A stretch of DNA of 64,000 nucleotides, from the NCBI GenBank assembly GCA_963716925.1, contig CAVQUX010000006.1, positions 1,188,294 to 1,252,293 on the forward strand, in the 5' to 3' direction. Shown here one piece after another: positions 9,602 to 18,678 of this stretch. The notes beneath the pieces were generated by a model. That model was given only the letters and a program-made list of their open reading frames with translations. It ran no database searches and was not told the origin of the DNA. Numbering within the stretch: position 1 is the first letter of the stretch; the number at the start of each line of letters is the position of its first letter. This DNA comes from DAISKN01 sp963716925. Lineage in GTDB: Bacteria > Acidobacteriota > Vicinamibacteria > Marinacidobacterales > SMYC01. A program made the position numbers and the translations under genes.

Positions 9602-9958
9602 CTATCTCCGAACGTTGTACATCACCTGGGGCAGCAGGATGATAACCCCGATGAGCGCCGCTCCCATAGCGGCGAGGAGCACGCCGGCGGCGGCGACGTC
9701 CTTCGCTTTCCCGACGAGCGGGTGGTGATTGCTTCCGCTCGCCGCGTCGCCCAGGAGCTCGACGGCGGTATTCATCGCTTCCGCGGTCAGAACGAGGGCG
9801 GCGGCGCCAACGAGCCAGCACCACTCGCCCGCGGAGAGTCCGAGCGAAAGCCCGAGGAGAGCGACCGCCGCGCTCACCCCCAGATGGATCCGCGCGTTCG
9901 ACTGCGTCGCGATCAGCGTGGCCACGCCTCTTGCGGCGTGGCGAAGACTCTTTAGCAT
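9602..9958 (-). CDS. dgkA: Diacylglycerol/undecaprenol kinase
   Basis: About 118 aa starting at MLKSLRHAARG; an in-frame ATG 10 codons upstream is less typical. It has three hydrophobic helices and the DgkA signature in AEAMNTAVELLGDAASGSNHHPLVGKAKD, whose glutamate and asparagine residues bind Mg-ATP. It phosphorylates diacylglycerol or undecaprenol in the inner membrane and recycles these lipids. The betaine-lipid genes that consume diacylglycerol start about 400 bp away on the other strand, so substrate flow between the two is plausible. Confidence 0.9.
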   Translation of the reverse strand: MLKSLRHAARGVATLIATQSNARIHLGVSAAVALLGLSLGLSAGEWCWLVGAAALVLTAEAMNTAVELLGDAASGSNHHPLVGKAKDVAAAGVLLAAMGAALIGVIILLPQVMYNVRR

Positions 9959-10102
9959 CGATTTTGAGGGGACTCGGTGCCGATCCACCTGGAAGCGAGC
10001 ATTCTACACGATGGGGAGGGCCGGAAGGAAAAGCGGAGGGGCAACGGCTCGCCCGGAGCTCGCGATTTGCCGTTGAGTTCGCGGCAGGCGATTATCTTCG
10101 TG

Positions 10103-10315
10103 ATGCATCGAACGAGATTTCTGCTTATCGCGGCCATGATGGCATCCTCCGTCGCCCTGGGCGTTCAGGCGCCGCCGACCGATCCCGGGATCGCGATCGT
10201 GGGAGTCATGTGCGGGGCCGATGGCTCTCCCGCGCCGACATCGACCAGCTGCTCGAGGAGCTGGCGCGCTCGTTCGGACGCTGAGAAACGTCACTCCGTA
10301 TTCACGAGCTCTTAA
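10103..10315 (+). CDS. Small predicted secreted protein, uncertain
   Basis: A 70-codon frame beginning MHRTRFLLIAAMMASSVALG, a good signal peptide, then GVQAPPTDPGIAIVG. The downstream residues look random, whereas the +1 frame there reads LSRADIDQLLEELARSFGR and stops at 10284. A single indel near 10215 may have broken a short secreted protein of about 60 aa. No family is recognised. It fills most of the ~400-bp space between dgkA and btaA. Confidence 0.3.
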   Translation: MHRTRFLLIAAMMASSVALGVQAPPTDPGIAIVGVMCGADGSPAPTSTSCSRSWRARSDAEKRHSVFTSS

Positions 10316-10333
10316 CACGAGCTTCACGCTCAC
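10301..10333 (+). promoter_or_regulatory. Three tandem 11-bp direct repeats, Pho-box-like
   Basis: TTCACGAGCTC, TTAACACGAGC and TTCACGCTCAC lie head to tail at 10301, 10312 and 10323, ending 32 bp before btaA. PhoB/PhoP regulators bind 11-bp direct repeats with a conserved TTCAC/TGTCA-type core, and bacterial betaine-lipid genes are typically phosphate-starvation induced. The repeats are seen; the regulator is inferred. Confidence 0.4.
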
Positions 10334-10365
10334 CGCGGTTTCGTTCGATACCATGATCGCCGCAC

Positions 10366-11538
10366 ATGGGTCGCGCAGGCGGAGGCATTCGCGAGGTCGC
10401 GCACGACGCGCTGTTCCGGGCCGTTCACCGCCGGTGCCTGATCTACAACGCCTCCTGGGAGGACCCGCGCCTCGACCGGGAGCTCCTGGCCCTCGACGGA
10501 AGGTCGCGCCTCGTGGTCATTACCGGCGGGGGCTGCAACACCCTCGATTACCTTCTCGACGGACCGGCGGAGATCCATGCCGTGGACGTGAATCCGTCGC
10601 AGAACGCGCTTCTCCAGCTGAAGGCGGCTCTCATCGGACGCGGCGACTTCGACGATCTATACGAGATGTTCGGGTGCGGCTCTCACCGTTCCCCGCGAAA
10701 GCTCCTTCTGGGCCTCCGTCCGTGGCTTCCCGATTTCGCCCGTCGCTTCTGGGAGACCAAGGAGAGCTACTTCGACGGTTCCGGGATGAGGCGGTCCTTC
10801 TACTACCGCGGCACGGCCGGGGCCGCGGCCTGGGTCCTGAGGCGGACGATCCTCGGGGCGAAGAAGCAAATCCGGCACAGGGTGTTCGAGCTCTTCGAGA
10901 CCCGAAGCCTCGAGGAGCAGAAGGAGCTCTTCGACGGAATCGAGCCCGTGCTCTGGGACCGACTCACCTCGATTCTCCTGAGCCAGCCGGCGCTGCTGAC
11001 GCTTCTCGGGGTACCGCGTCCACAGATTCGGATGATCGTCGAGAGCCACCCGGGCGGCGTCCTCGGACTCGTGCGCGAAAAGCTTCGGCACGTCCTCACC
11101 CGGCTGCGCACCGCCGACAACTATTTCTGGAGGGTCTACCTCCACGGCAACTACACGAGCTTCTGCCGACCGAACTACCTGGACCACCGGCTGTTCAGAA
11201 CGCTCCGCGATCGCGTCGGACGAATTCGGACGCATGACCTGACGCTCTCGCGTTTTCTCCGGAAGAACCCGGGAGAGTACAGCCATTTCGTCCTCCTCGA
11301 TCATCAGGACTGGCTCGCCCACCACGACGCCGACGCCCTCGAAGAGGAGTGGGGCCTGATCCTCGCGAACAGCCGGCCGGGAACGAAGATCCTGATGCGC
11401 TCCGCGGGATTCAGCCTGGACTTCCTGCCGCCCACCGCCAGGCGCGCGCTGCGTTTCTTTCACGAGTGGACGAGCTCGCTCCACTTGCGCGATCGCGTCG
11501 GCACCTACGGGAGCACCCACCTCGCCGAAGTGACGTGA
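10366..11538 (+). CDS. btaA: S-adenosylmethionine:diacylglycerol 3-amino-3-carboxypropyltransferase
   Basis: 390 aa matching BtaA (DUF3419) over its full length. The N-terminal HRRCLIYNASWEDPRLDREL and the SAM-binding stretch VVITGGGCNTLDYLL, followed by IHAVDVNPSQNALLQLK, are characteristic. FVLLDHQDWLA lies in the C-terminal part. BtaA moves the 3-amino-3-carboxypropyl group of SAM onto diacylglycerol to give diacylglyceryl-homoserine, the first step of DGTS betaine lipids. The stop overlaps btaB by 4 bp, so the two-gene operon is translationally coupled. dgkA, a DoxX protein and a PlsC-type acyltransferase surround it, forming a membrane-lipid block. Confidence 0.92.
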   Translation: MGRAGGGIREVAHDALFRAVHRRCLIYNASWEDPRLDRELLALDGRSRLVVITGGGCNTLDYLLDGPAEIHAVDVNPSQNALLQLKAALIGRGDFDDLYEMFGCGSHRSPRKLLLGLRPWLPDFARRFWETKESYFDGSGMRRSFYYRGTAGAAAWVLRRTILGAKKQIRHRVFELFETRSLEEQKELFDGIEPVLWDRLTSILLSQPALLTLLGVPRPQIRMIVESHPGGVLGLVREKLRHVLTRLRTADNYFWRVYLHGNYTSFCRPNYLDHRLFRTLRDRVGRIRTHDLTLSRFLRKNPGEYSHFVLLDHQDWLAHHDADALEEEWGLILANSRPGTKILMRSAGFSLDFLPPTARRALRFFHEWTSSLHLRDRVGTYGSTHLAEVT

Positions 11539-12155
11539 GCCTCGCGCGGTACTACCGGTTTCACGCCGGCATCTACGATTGGACCAGGTGGAGCTTCCTT
11601 TTCGGACGGCGGGCGTTCATCGAGGACCTGGCCTCGCGCAAGCCTCCCGGGAGCGTGCTCGAGATCGGCTGCGGCACGGGAAGCAACCTCAGGCTCCTGG
11701 GTCGAAAGCTGCCCGAGGCCGAGCTCTTCGGGATCGACCTCTCCTCGGACATGCTGCGGCGCGCGCATCGCAAGCTCGCGCCCTTCGGTGAGCGAGTGCG
11801 GCTTCATCGAGGGCGGTTTCCCGGGGACTCGAAACTGCTGGGACTCGAGCGTCGGTTCGATTTGATCCTCTTCAGCTACAGTCTTTCGATGTTCGGCGAC
11901 GATTGGAGCTCCGCCATCGAGGCGGCGCGGGAGTCTCTTTCCTCACGGGGTCTGCTGGCCGCGCTCGACTTCCACGACTGCCGTCTTCCCGGGTTCAAGG
12001 AGTGGATGCGTCTCAACCACGTGCGCCTCGACGGCCAGCTGCTTCCCGCGCTGCGGGCGTACCTCACTCCCCGCTATTCCAGCGTGCACCCCGTGATGTT
12101 CGGCGCCTGGTCGTACTTCTCGTTCGTCGGCGCCCGCTCCCATCGGGGAACCTGA
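11535..12155 (+). CDS. btaB: Diacylglyceryl-homoserine N-methyltransferase
   Basis: 206 aa. GTG 11535 is chosen because GTGA overlaps the btaA stop; the longer upstream frame only shadows btaA. It opens SLARYYRFHAGIYDWTRWSF, typical of BtaB, then has a class I methyltransferase core: VLEIGCGTGSNLRLL (motif I), FGIDLSSDMLRRA and FDLILFSYSLSMFGD. It methylates the homoserine nitrogen three times with SAM to finish DGTS. Length agrees with known BtaB (about 210 aa). It acts at the inner membrane. A ~170-bp spacer without a visible gene follows before the doxX-like gene. Confidence 0.9.
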   Translation: MSLARYYRFHAGIYDWTRWSFLFGRRAFIEDLASRKPPGSVLEIGCGTGSNLRLLGRKLPEAELFGIDLSSDMLRRAHRKLAPFGERVRLHRGRFPGDSKLLGLERRFDLILFSYSLSMFGDDWSSAIEAARESLSSRGLLAALDFHDCRLPGFKEWMRLNHVRLDGQLLPALRAYLTPRYSSVHPVMFGAWSYFSFVGARSHRGT

Positions 12156-12329
12156 AGGCGCGGGAGCGGTTCCCCCAACCATTCGCCCCCGCGCCTGGAA
12201 CGCGCCCGGGTGTCCGCTCCCCGCGTCGCCCCGTGCGCGATCTGGTTCCGCAGAGGTTTTACCAGGCTTGTGTGAAAGCCAGGTGAAGCAGCAGTGAAGT
12301 CTCGGATCCCTGGAGTAGACTTCCTCTCC

Positions 12330-12767
12330 ATGATCGAACGATTTCGAGGCTCTGAGACCCTTTTCGCCCGCCTCGCCCTGGCGGCGGGTTTTCTCTCGGC
12401 AGTGGCGGATCGCCTCGGCATCTGGGGCCCCCCCGGGGGATCCGGCGTCGCCTGGGGCGATTTCGCCTCGTTCACGGAATACGCCGCGAAGATCAACCCC
12501 TGGGCGCCCGTCGCGCTGATGCCCGCCATCGCCTGGACGGCGACTCTCGCCGAGGTAGGACTCGCCATGCTGCTGATCGTGGGCTACCAGACGCGATGGG
12601 CGGCGTTCGGAAGCGGAATACTGCTGCTGGCCTTCGCGCTCGGGATGACGGCGGGGACCGGAATCAAATCCGCCTTCGACGCGTCGGTCTTCGCCGCTTC
12701 CGCCGCGGGGTTCCTTCTATCGACTCAGAAGCACTTTCCCCTCAGTCTCGACGGTCCCGGCGGCTGA
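12330..12767 (+). CDS. DoxX-family membrane protein
   Basis: 145 aa from ATG 12330; a GTG 12 codons upstream is possible. Four hydrophobic segments are seen (FARLALAAGFLSAVADRLGI; VALMPAIAWTATLAEVGLAML; FGSGILLLAFALGMTAG; ASVFAASAAGFLLST). The arrangement and the TWAEV-like TLAEVGLAMLLIVGY motif fit DoxX. Members are small membrane components linked to redox or thiol stress. Here it may be a downstream member of the btaAB transcript. It ends 3 bp from the stop of the convergent acyltransferase gene. Confidence 0.7.
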   Translation: MIERFRGSETLFARLALAAGFLSAVADRLGIWGPPGGSGVAWGDFASFTEYAAKINPWAPVALMPAIAWTATLAEVGLAMLLIVGYQTRWAAFGSGILLLAFALGMTAGTGIKSAFDASVFAASAAGFLLSTQKHFPLSLDGPGG

Positions 12768-12770
12768 AAC

Positions 12771-14207
12771 TCACCGTAGCGATGCCAGCCTTCGAAGCGC
12801 CTCGTAGAGGGAGGCCCGCTCCGCCCGCAGTCGCTCGAGCGTCGACGAGCGCCGCCACCTCGTAATCCGCACGCGCACGGCGTGGAGCGTCTGGCGGGCG
12901 ATCCGCTGGTAGTGAAGCGCCACCATCGCGCCCGCGGCGCTCAGGGTGAACGCGAGGGCGCCGGTAAGAACCGGAGCGCCGCGGAATCGCGGATAGAGCT
13001 GCGAGAGCCTGGTATCTCCCCAGGCGACGAGGAGCGCCACCGCGAGCCAGAGGAGCGGAAACGCGACGGCGCCGGCGACGAGCGTCAGAGACGCCACGTC
13101 CTTTCGCGCCGCCGCTCCCCATCGAGCGACGAGCCAAACCAGCACAGCCGCTGGAAGGTTGACTACGTAGCCGATGAGAAGGATCGGAGGCAGAACGAAA
13201 TAGACGAGCAGGGCCTGGAGCAGCGCGCTCAGCGCCATCCGCGGCGAGAGGAGAGGCTTTCCGCCGTAGAGCTCGTGGTCCTCGATCCCGAGTGCCCTCA
13301 GGTCCGAGTCGTAAGCCTGGATCCGCCGGACGATCTCGCGGACTTCGTCGGGATGCGTCCGCGCCCGTTCGTTGTAGCCGGCCCAGAGCCGGGAGAAAAC
13401 CAGCACTCTCTCCTTCATGTCGGGCCGCTCGAGGCTCACCCCCGTCCGGTGCGCCCGCTCGGCACGGAGAAGCTTTCGGGCGCGATGCATCGCGTGATGG
13501 AGATCCCAGCTCTCGGTGGCATGGACCACCTCGCGGAGCGCCTTCTCGAGCTCGTCGGTGAGGGCCCGATATCGGGAACGCCTCTCCTCGTCGCTCGCGC
13601 CCGAAGGCGGCGGGTCCTCGACCTCTCTCGTGAGACCGAGCGGAGGATGGAAGGACACGAGGGCGCTCGAACCGAAGAGGTGCTTTCGATCGTAATGAAG
13701 TCCCACGGGTACGATGACCGGAGCCTCGCCGGAAGTCGCCCGCTCCCGCGCGCGATAGTAGAGGCGAGCGGCGCCGGTCTTGAGCTCCGTCGGAAAGGGC
13801 TCGTCGTGGCTCTGACCCTCGGGGAACAGGAGCGCGAAGGACCCGGACGCGACCGAGGCCGCCATGGCGTCGATGCTCCGTTCGTTCGCCTCGCGTATCG
13901 ATCCTTCGTTCCCCGAGGGAAAGTCCCCGCGACGATAGACGGGAACGGCGCCGACGGCGCGCATCAGAGAGCCGAGGACCGGCCACCGGAAGAGACCGTG
14001 GCGGGCGCCGATCACCATGCGGCCCGGAAACTGGCTCACGATGAGAGCGCCGTCGATGAGCGCGTTCGGATGCCAGGCGATGAAAATGCCACCGCCTTCT
14101 TCCGGCAGATTTCCCCGCCCCGTGACCTCAACTCGTCGAAAGAACGCGCCCAGGAGCAAGCGAAGGCATCCCCTGCCGAAGCGATAGATGAAGGCGCCCT
14201 TCTTCAC
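12771..14207 (-). CDS. PlsC-type 1-acyl-glycerol-3-phosphate acyltransferase with membrane C-terminus
   Basis: 478 aa. The acyltransferase domain occupies about residues 15-230. The catalytic histidine block is AWHPNALIDGALI (H-x5-D spacing, seen in the HPNALxD subgroup), followed by GLFRWPVLGSLMRAVGAVPV and FALLFPEGQSHDEP. A helical connector follows. The C-terminal half has four hydrophobic helices (ALLVYFVLPPILLIGYVV; VASLTLVAGAVAFPLLWLAV and others). Such long PlsC relatives act on glycerol-3-phosphate or DHAP and lysophosphatidate in phospholipid synthesis. It fits the local lipid-gene block and faces away from the helicase gene across ~165 bp that should hold both promoters. Confidence 0.85.
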   Translation of the reverse strand: MKKGAFIYRFGRGCLRLLLGAFFRRVEVTGRGNLPEEGGGIFIAWHPNALIDGALIVSQFPGRMVIGARHGLFRWPVLGSLMRAVGAVPVYRRGDFPSGNEGSIREANERSIDAMAASVASGSFALLFPEGQSHDEPFPTELKTGAARLYYRARERATSGEAPVIVPVGLHYDRKHLFGSSALVSFHPPLGLTREVEDPPPSGASDEERRSRYRALTDELEKALREVVHATESWDLHHAMHRARKLLRAERAHRTGVSLERPDMKERVLVFSRLWAGYNERARTHPDEVREIVRRIQAYDSDLRALGIEDHELYGGKPLLSPRMALSALLQALLVYFVLPPILLIGYVVNLPAAVLVWLVARWGAAARKDVASLTLVAGAVAFPLLWLAVALLVAWGDTRLSQLYPRFRGAPVLTGALAFTLSAAGAMVALHYQRIARQTLHAVRVRITRWRRSSTLERLRAERASLYEALRRLASLR

Positions 14208-14373
14208 GTTGGCGCGGAATCATGTCCGCTCCAAGCGAATCGGGCAAGTGCGGCCCGCGGCAATTCAGCCAGGGAGAATTGGAACGCAAAGGCGCAAGGA
14301 AGAAAACACCCAGCAACCCCTTCTTACGCCCTTCGGTGATATAAAGGGCGGCCCTTTGGGAACCTCATCGAGA

Positions 14374-16500
14374 ATGACACCGACCCGAGCCGCGCGGAAG
14401 CGCGCCCCCATCGGCCATTCCCTTCTATCCGCTCTCAATCCCGCACAGCGCGAGGCGGTCGAGACCCTCGAGGGTCCGGTCCTGGTGCTGGCCGGGGCCG
14501 GCACCGGCAAGACCCGCGTCATCACCACCCGGATCGCGTACCTGATGGAAAGGGGCGTCGCGCCGTCCAACATCCTCGCGGTCACCTTCACCAACAAGGC
14601 CGCGGGGGAAATGAAAGAGCGGGTCCGGGCGCTCGCCGGGGAGCGCGCCCGCGAGCTCACCATCGGCACTTTCCACGCCTTCTGCGTTCGCCTCCTGCGG
14701 GCTCACGGAGCGGCCCTGGGCCTCTCGCGGTCCTTCACCATCTGCGACAGCTCGGACCAGTTGAGCGCCGTGAAATCGGTGATGCGCGAGCTGCGGGTCA
14801 GAGAGACCACGATGCACCCCTCGGCGGTCCTGGCGCGCATCTCGCTCGCGAAGAACCGCATGGAGACTCCCGCGTCCTTCCTGGAGGCGGCCGCCGGCTC
14901 GCACGACCAGCTCGTGGCCGCGGTCTGGGAGCGCTACCGGGAGCACCTGACGCGCTCCCGGACTCTCGATTTCGACGACCTCCTTCTCGAGACGGTTCGC
15001 CTCCTGAACGAGCACCCCGAGGTCCGCGGCTTCTGCCGCAAGAAGTACCGCTACCTCCTCGTCGACGAGTACCAGGACACGAATCATCCGCAATACGAGA
15101 TCGTGCGCGAGATCGGGGCCGGCCACGGGAACGTATGCGTGGTCGGGGACGACGATCAGTCGATCTACGGATTTCGCGGCGCTGACATCCGGAAGATCCT
15201 GGGCTTCCATCGCGATTTCAAGGGCGCCAGGGTCGTCCGCCTCGAGACGAACTACCGCTCCACCCGCCCGATTCTCGAAGCGGCGAACGCCGTCATCCGC
15301 CACAATTCCTCCCGCCACGAGAAATCCCTGGTCTCGGCCGTGGGCGAGGGGGCGCCGGTGCGGCTCACGCGCCTTGCGGACGAGATGATCGAGGCCCGGT
15401 TCGTCGTCGAGGAGATCCTGACGCTCGTGCGCCGCGGCGAGGGGCGCCTTTCGGATGTCGCCGTTCTCTTCCGCACCCAGGTCCAGCCCCGGCCGTTCGA
15501 GGCCGAGCTTCGCGCTCGAGGGATTCCCTACGTTCTCGTCGGCGGAATGTCGTTCTTCGACCGCAAGGAGGTGCGCGACGTCGTCGCCTTCCTCAAGGTC
15601 GCGTCCAACCCCGACGACGAGCAGGCGTTTCTCCGCGTCGTCAATACCCCTCCCCGGGGCATCGGGAAGACGACGCTGGACCGGGTCCTCGCGTTCGCGA
15701 CGACGGAGGGCATCTCCGCGCCCCGGGCGTTCGCGCGCGCGGAGGAGATCGAGGGAGTGAGCGAGGACGCGGTCGAAGCCTACGACGATTTCCGGGCACG
15801 CCTCACGAGCGCCGGAGTCGAGAACGCGACCCACGATCTCGTGGCCCGGCTCGGAAGCCTCCTCGAAGCCGTCGACTACAAGAGCGAGATTCGGCGCCTC
15901 TATTCCGACCCCATGACCCGAGAAGCCCGCTGGGCGGCGGTCGAGGAGATGCTGAACTTCGCCGAGAACTACACGCGGCGTTCGCCGAGCCCGACTCTCG
16001 CGGGATTCCTCGAAGAGCTCGCTCTCACGAGCGGCGACGAGCCGTCCGAACGGGAATCACCGGGAGAAGCGGTCACGCTCATGACCCTCCATGCCGCCAA
16101 GGGACTCGAGTTCCCCCACGTGTTTCTCGTGGGCATGGAGGAGGGTCTCCTTCCTCACGCTCGAGCGGTGGCCGATGGAGGCCTGGAGGAAGAGCGGCGC
16201 CTCGCCTACGTCGGAATCACGCGGGCGATGAGGATGCTGACCCTGAGCTTCGTCTCCGAGCGCGCGAAGTACGGGAAACGCGTCGCCGCCATGCCGTCGC
16301 GATTCGTCTTCGAGATGCGGGGCAAGACCCCGCCCGAAGACTGGGTTCCGGTCGAGGCGTCGCTCGCCGAAGGAAGCGTCGAGGAGCCTAGGAAGCGAGA
16401 TACGGAATCGTCTGCGGGCCCCGCGGGAGGACGCAAAGACGCGCGCCGGGGCCGGCGTTCTCGAGCGAGCGGCGGGTCTCCGCGGAAACGTCCTCGATAG
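14374..16500 (+). CDS. pcrA: UvrD/PcrA-family DNA helicase
   Basis: 708 aa from ATG 14374; further upstream codons precede the family start. All superfamily 1A motifs are present: Q-motif LNPAQREAVETLEGPVLVLA, Walker A GAGTGKT, TFTNKAAGEMKERV, TFHAFCVRLLR, LLVDEYQDTNHPQYE (motif II), GDDDQSIYGFRGAD (III), ETNYRSTRPILEAAN (IV), MTLHAAKGLEFPHVFLVGME (V) and RRLAYVGITRAM (VI). It translocates 3'-5' on ssDNA in repair and replication restart. The last ~45 residues are a basic low-complexity tail whose codons overlap the 3' end of the convergent larA gene by 113 bp. Confidence 0.95.
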   Translation: MTPTRAARKRAPIGHSLLSALNPAQREAVETLEGPVLVLAGAGTGKTRVITTRIAYLMERGVAPSNILAVTFTNKAAGEMKERVRALAGERARELTIGTFHAFCVRLLRAHGAALGLSRSFTICDSSDQLSAVKSVMRELRVRETTMHPSAVLARISLAKNRMETPASFLEAAAGSHDQLVAAVWERYREHLTRSRTLDFDDLLLETVRLLNEHPEVRGFCRKKYRYLLVDEYQDTNHPQYEIVREIGAGHGNVCVVGDDDQSIYGFRGADIRKILGFHRDFKGARVVRLETNYRSTRPILEAANAVIRHNSSRHEKSLVSAVGEGAPVRLTRLADEMIEARFVVEEILTLVRRGEGRLSDVAVLFRTQVQPRPFEAELRARGIPYVLVGGMSFFDRKEVRDVVAFLKVASNPDDEQAFLRVVNTPPRGIGKTTLDRVLAFATTEGISAPRAFARAEEIEGVSEDAVEAYDDFRARLTSAGVENATHDLVARLGSLLEAVDYKSEIRRLYSDPMTREARWAAVEEMLNFAENYTRRSPSPTLAGFLEELALTSGDEPSERESPGEAVTLMTLHAAKGLEFPHVFLVGMEEGLLPHARAVADGGLEEERRLAYVGITRAMRMLTLSFVSERAKYGKRVAAMPSRFVFEMRGKTPPEDWVPVEASLAEGSVEEPRKRDTESSAGPAGGRKDARRGRRSRASGGSPRKRPR

Positions 16501-17656
16501 GCTCGAAGTGGGCGGCCCGCAGCTCGTCGGGGGAGAGAAAGCTCGTCTTGACCAGGACCCTCGCCCGCTTCTGGATCTGAGACTGTACCTGAACCTGCCA
16601 CTGATCGGGCTCGGCGAAACCCGGCTCGTGGACCATGGCCAGGAGCTCCGACGCCGAGGCTCTCCTCTTGAGCAGCTCCGCGTAGGCGCCGTGGTTCGGA
16701 AGCCCGTCGCGGCACTCCGCGGCGCATACGATGACCCCGCCCTCCTTCACGATCTGGGCGGCCGCCGACATCCCCTTCACCGACTGGTAGAGGTTCTGAT
16801 CGAGAGGAAATCCCGAGTTCGTGGTGACGACGACGTCGAACGGAGCCCCGACGCCGCGCATCGCCTCCCGCTTCGACTGGGCGCAGGCGCGCCGGTGCTC
16901 GGCGAAGAGCTCTCCGGCGAAGGCGGCGGTGATTTGCTTCTCCCCGTTGAGGGTCACATCGAGGGCGAAGTCGACACCGGTCATCCGCGCGATCTCCCGC
17001 ACGTCGTCGTGGATGGGATTCCCCTCGGTAACTCCCCAGATCGCCTTCGGGTGGCCGATGTGAGCCGCGTCGTGGAGAACCATCGTCGTCGAAAGGCCCG
17101 CGAGCCCGGGCGCGACCATCTTCGGCCCCCCGCTGAAGCCCGCGAAGAAGTGAGGCTCGACGAAGCCGGTGGTGATCCGAAAATCCGCCTCGAGCCACTC
17201 CCGGTTGAGCCAGATGGGGACGCCCTTGGACGTTTCTCCCGCCTGGGCGAGAGAGGCTCGGTTCCGGGCATCGTGATTGACGACGCGATAGCTCGACGCG
17301 ATCTCCGCACCGAGCATGCGCGAAAGCTCCTCCGGAGTGTTGGCGCGGTGGGTGCCGGTCGCGACGAGGATCACGATGCTCTTCGGGCGGACGCGCGGCA
17401 TCGCCTCGAACAGAGCTTTCAGCATTCGTTCCCGCGGTTGAGCCCGAGTCCCATCGCAGACCGAGATGGCGACCCGGCTCCCCTCGTTCACCAGATCCGC
17501 CAGCCTCGGCGAGTCGATGGGCTCGTCGAGTGCCCGGCGGAGCTCCGCCACGGGATCGGCGACCCCCGGCGGATAGGCGGGCTCGATGACGGTCGTGCGC
17601 TCGTCGGGAAGCTCGACCTCGAGGCCCTCGGTTCCGTAGTCGAGACGGACTCTCAT
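16388..17656 (-). CDS. larA: LarA-family nickel-pincer racemase/epimerase
   Basis: 422 aa matching the lactate racemase family. ILVATGTHRANTPEEL carries the first conserved histidine, VVNHDARN the next, and HFFAGFSGGPKMVAPGLAG carries the lysine that tethers the nickel-pincer cofactor. TTNSGFPLDQNLYQSVKGM and the end VLPRGPQTIPYL are also characteristic. Members interconvert 2-hydroxyacid enantiomers. The cofactor-synthesis genes larB, larC and larE are not in the window. It lies 29 bp downstream of the ornithine-cyclodeaminase-like gene. The FMN 2-hydroxyacid oxidase nearby could act on its product. Substrate may not be lactate. Confidence 0.87.
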   Translation of the reverse strand: MRVRLDYGTEGLEVELPDERTTVIEPAYPPGVADPVAELRRALDEPIDSPRLADLVNEGSRVAISVCDGTRAQPRERMLKALFEAMPRVRPKSIVILVATGTHRANTPEELSRMLGAEIASSYRVVNHDARNRASLAQAGETSKGVPIWLNREWLEADFRITTGFVEPHFFAGFSGGPKMVAPGLAGLSTTMVLHDAAHIGHPKAIWGVTEGNPIHDDVREIARMTGVDFALDVTLNGEKQITAAFAGELFAEHRRACAQSKREAMRGVGAPFDVVVTTNSGFPLDQNLYQSVKGMSAAAQIVKEGGVIVCAAECRDGLPNHGAYAELLKRRASASELLAMVHEPGFAEPDQWQVQVQSQIQKRARVLVKTSFLSPDELRAAHFEPIEDVSAETRRSLENAGPGARLCVLPRGPQTIPYLAS

Positions 17657-17685
17657 GCCGCGATTATCCTCTTCTTACGGCGGGA

Positions 17686-18678
17686 TCACAGATCCACGAT
17701 GGTTCCCAGTCCCTTCCTCTTCGCCTCTTCGAGGATGCGGGCGCCGACGGAAACATCCTGGACGGCGTTCCCCACGGACTTGAAGAGCGTCACCTGATCG
17801 GCGCTCGAACGGCCGGGCTTCGTGGCCGCGACGATTTCGCCGATCTCCGCGTGGACGCTCGATTCGGTGATGAGCCCCCTCTTCTTGGCGATGATGAGGT
17901 CCCCGGCCTCGGCCCAGACCGCCTCTCTCGAATCCACGACCAGGAGCGCCCGGGCCACGGTTTCCGCGGGAAGCTCCTGCATCTGCGGCGTGAACGAGCC
18001 GATGGCGTTGATGTGCGTTCCCGGCTTCACGTCGGAATCGAGAAATACCGGGGTGGTGGAGGTGGTAGCGGTGCAGACGACGTCCGCCTGGGAGATCGCT
18101 TCCTTTGCCGTCGAGGCGACGTCGATCCGCTGCGGAATCGGCGGACCCGCGTCCGCCATCTCGGCACGGAACTTCTCCGACGCTCCACGACGGGTGTCGA
18201 AGACCAGCACCCGCTCGATGGCGCGCACCGTGCAGACCGCCTGGAGCTGGGTTCGCCCCTGGACCCCGGTTCCGAGGACTGCCACCGTGGCCGCGTCGCC
18301 TCGCGCCAGGAGATCGGTCGCCGCTCCCGATGCGGCGCCGGTACGGAGCGCGGTCAAGTACGTCCCGTCGATGATCGCGGTCGGGAGGCCGGTCTCCGGA
18401 TCCACCAGAGTGACCATGGCGTTGATGATCGGAAGTCCTTGCTCGATGTTCCCCGAGAACACCGAGACCATTTTCATCCCGAGCTCATCGGTGTCTTCGA
18501 GATACGCCGGCATGAAGAGAGTGACGCCGTCGTGGAGAGGAATGCCGAGCTGGGTTCGGATGGGAACGCGGGCGCGTCCGCGGGAGAGCTGGGCGAAGGC
18601 CGACTTGACGGTCTCGATCGCCTGGGCCATGCTGATCGCGCTCTTGACTTCCTCTCTCGAGATGATCCGGAGCTTCAT
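17686..18678 (-). CDS. Ornithine cyclodeaminase/mu-crystallin family reductase, paralogue 1
   Basis: 330 aa from MKLRIISREEVKSAI; an in-frame ATG 11 codons upstream adds nothing family-like. The NAD(P) fold starts at VAVLGTGVQGRTQLQAV, preceded by LTALRTGAASGAATDLLA, and VDSREAVWAEAGDL follows. Relatives are ornithine cyclodeaminase, Δ1-pyrroline-2-carboxylate reductase (LhpI) and ketimine reductase. With proline dehydrogenase and a DapA-like enzyme divergently encoded, a Δ1-pyrroline-2-carboxylate reductase feeding L-proline is the better guess. It heads an operon with larA. A second paralogue is at 41001-41981. Confidence 0.87.
   Translation of the reverse strand: MKLRIISREEVKSAISMAQAIETVKSAFAQLSRGRARVPIRTQLGIPLHDGVTLFMPAYLEDTDELGMKMVSVFSGNIEQGLPIINAMVTLVDPETGLPTAIIDGTYLTALRTGAASGAATDLLARGDAATVAVLGTGVQGRTQLQAVCTVRAIERVLVFDTRRGASEKFRAEMADAGPPIPQRIDVASTAKEAISQADVVCTATTSTTPVFLDSDVKPGTHINAIGSFTPQMQELPAETVARALLVVDSREAVWAEAGDLIIAKKRGLITESSVHAEIGEIVAATKPGRSSADQVTLFKSVGNAVQDVSVGARILEEAKRKGLGTIVDL

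Noticed and set aside
8198..9955. 585-codon plus-strand frame over the amidohydrolase, FAH and dgkA genes
   Set aside because: It spans three real opposite-strand genes and shows no family motif.
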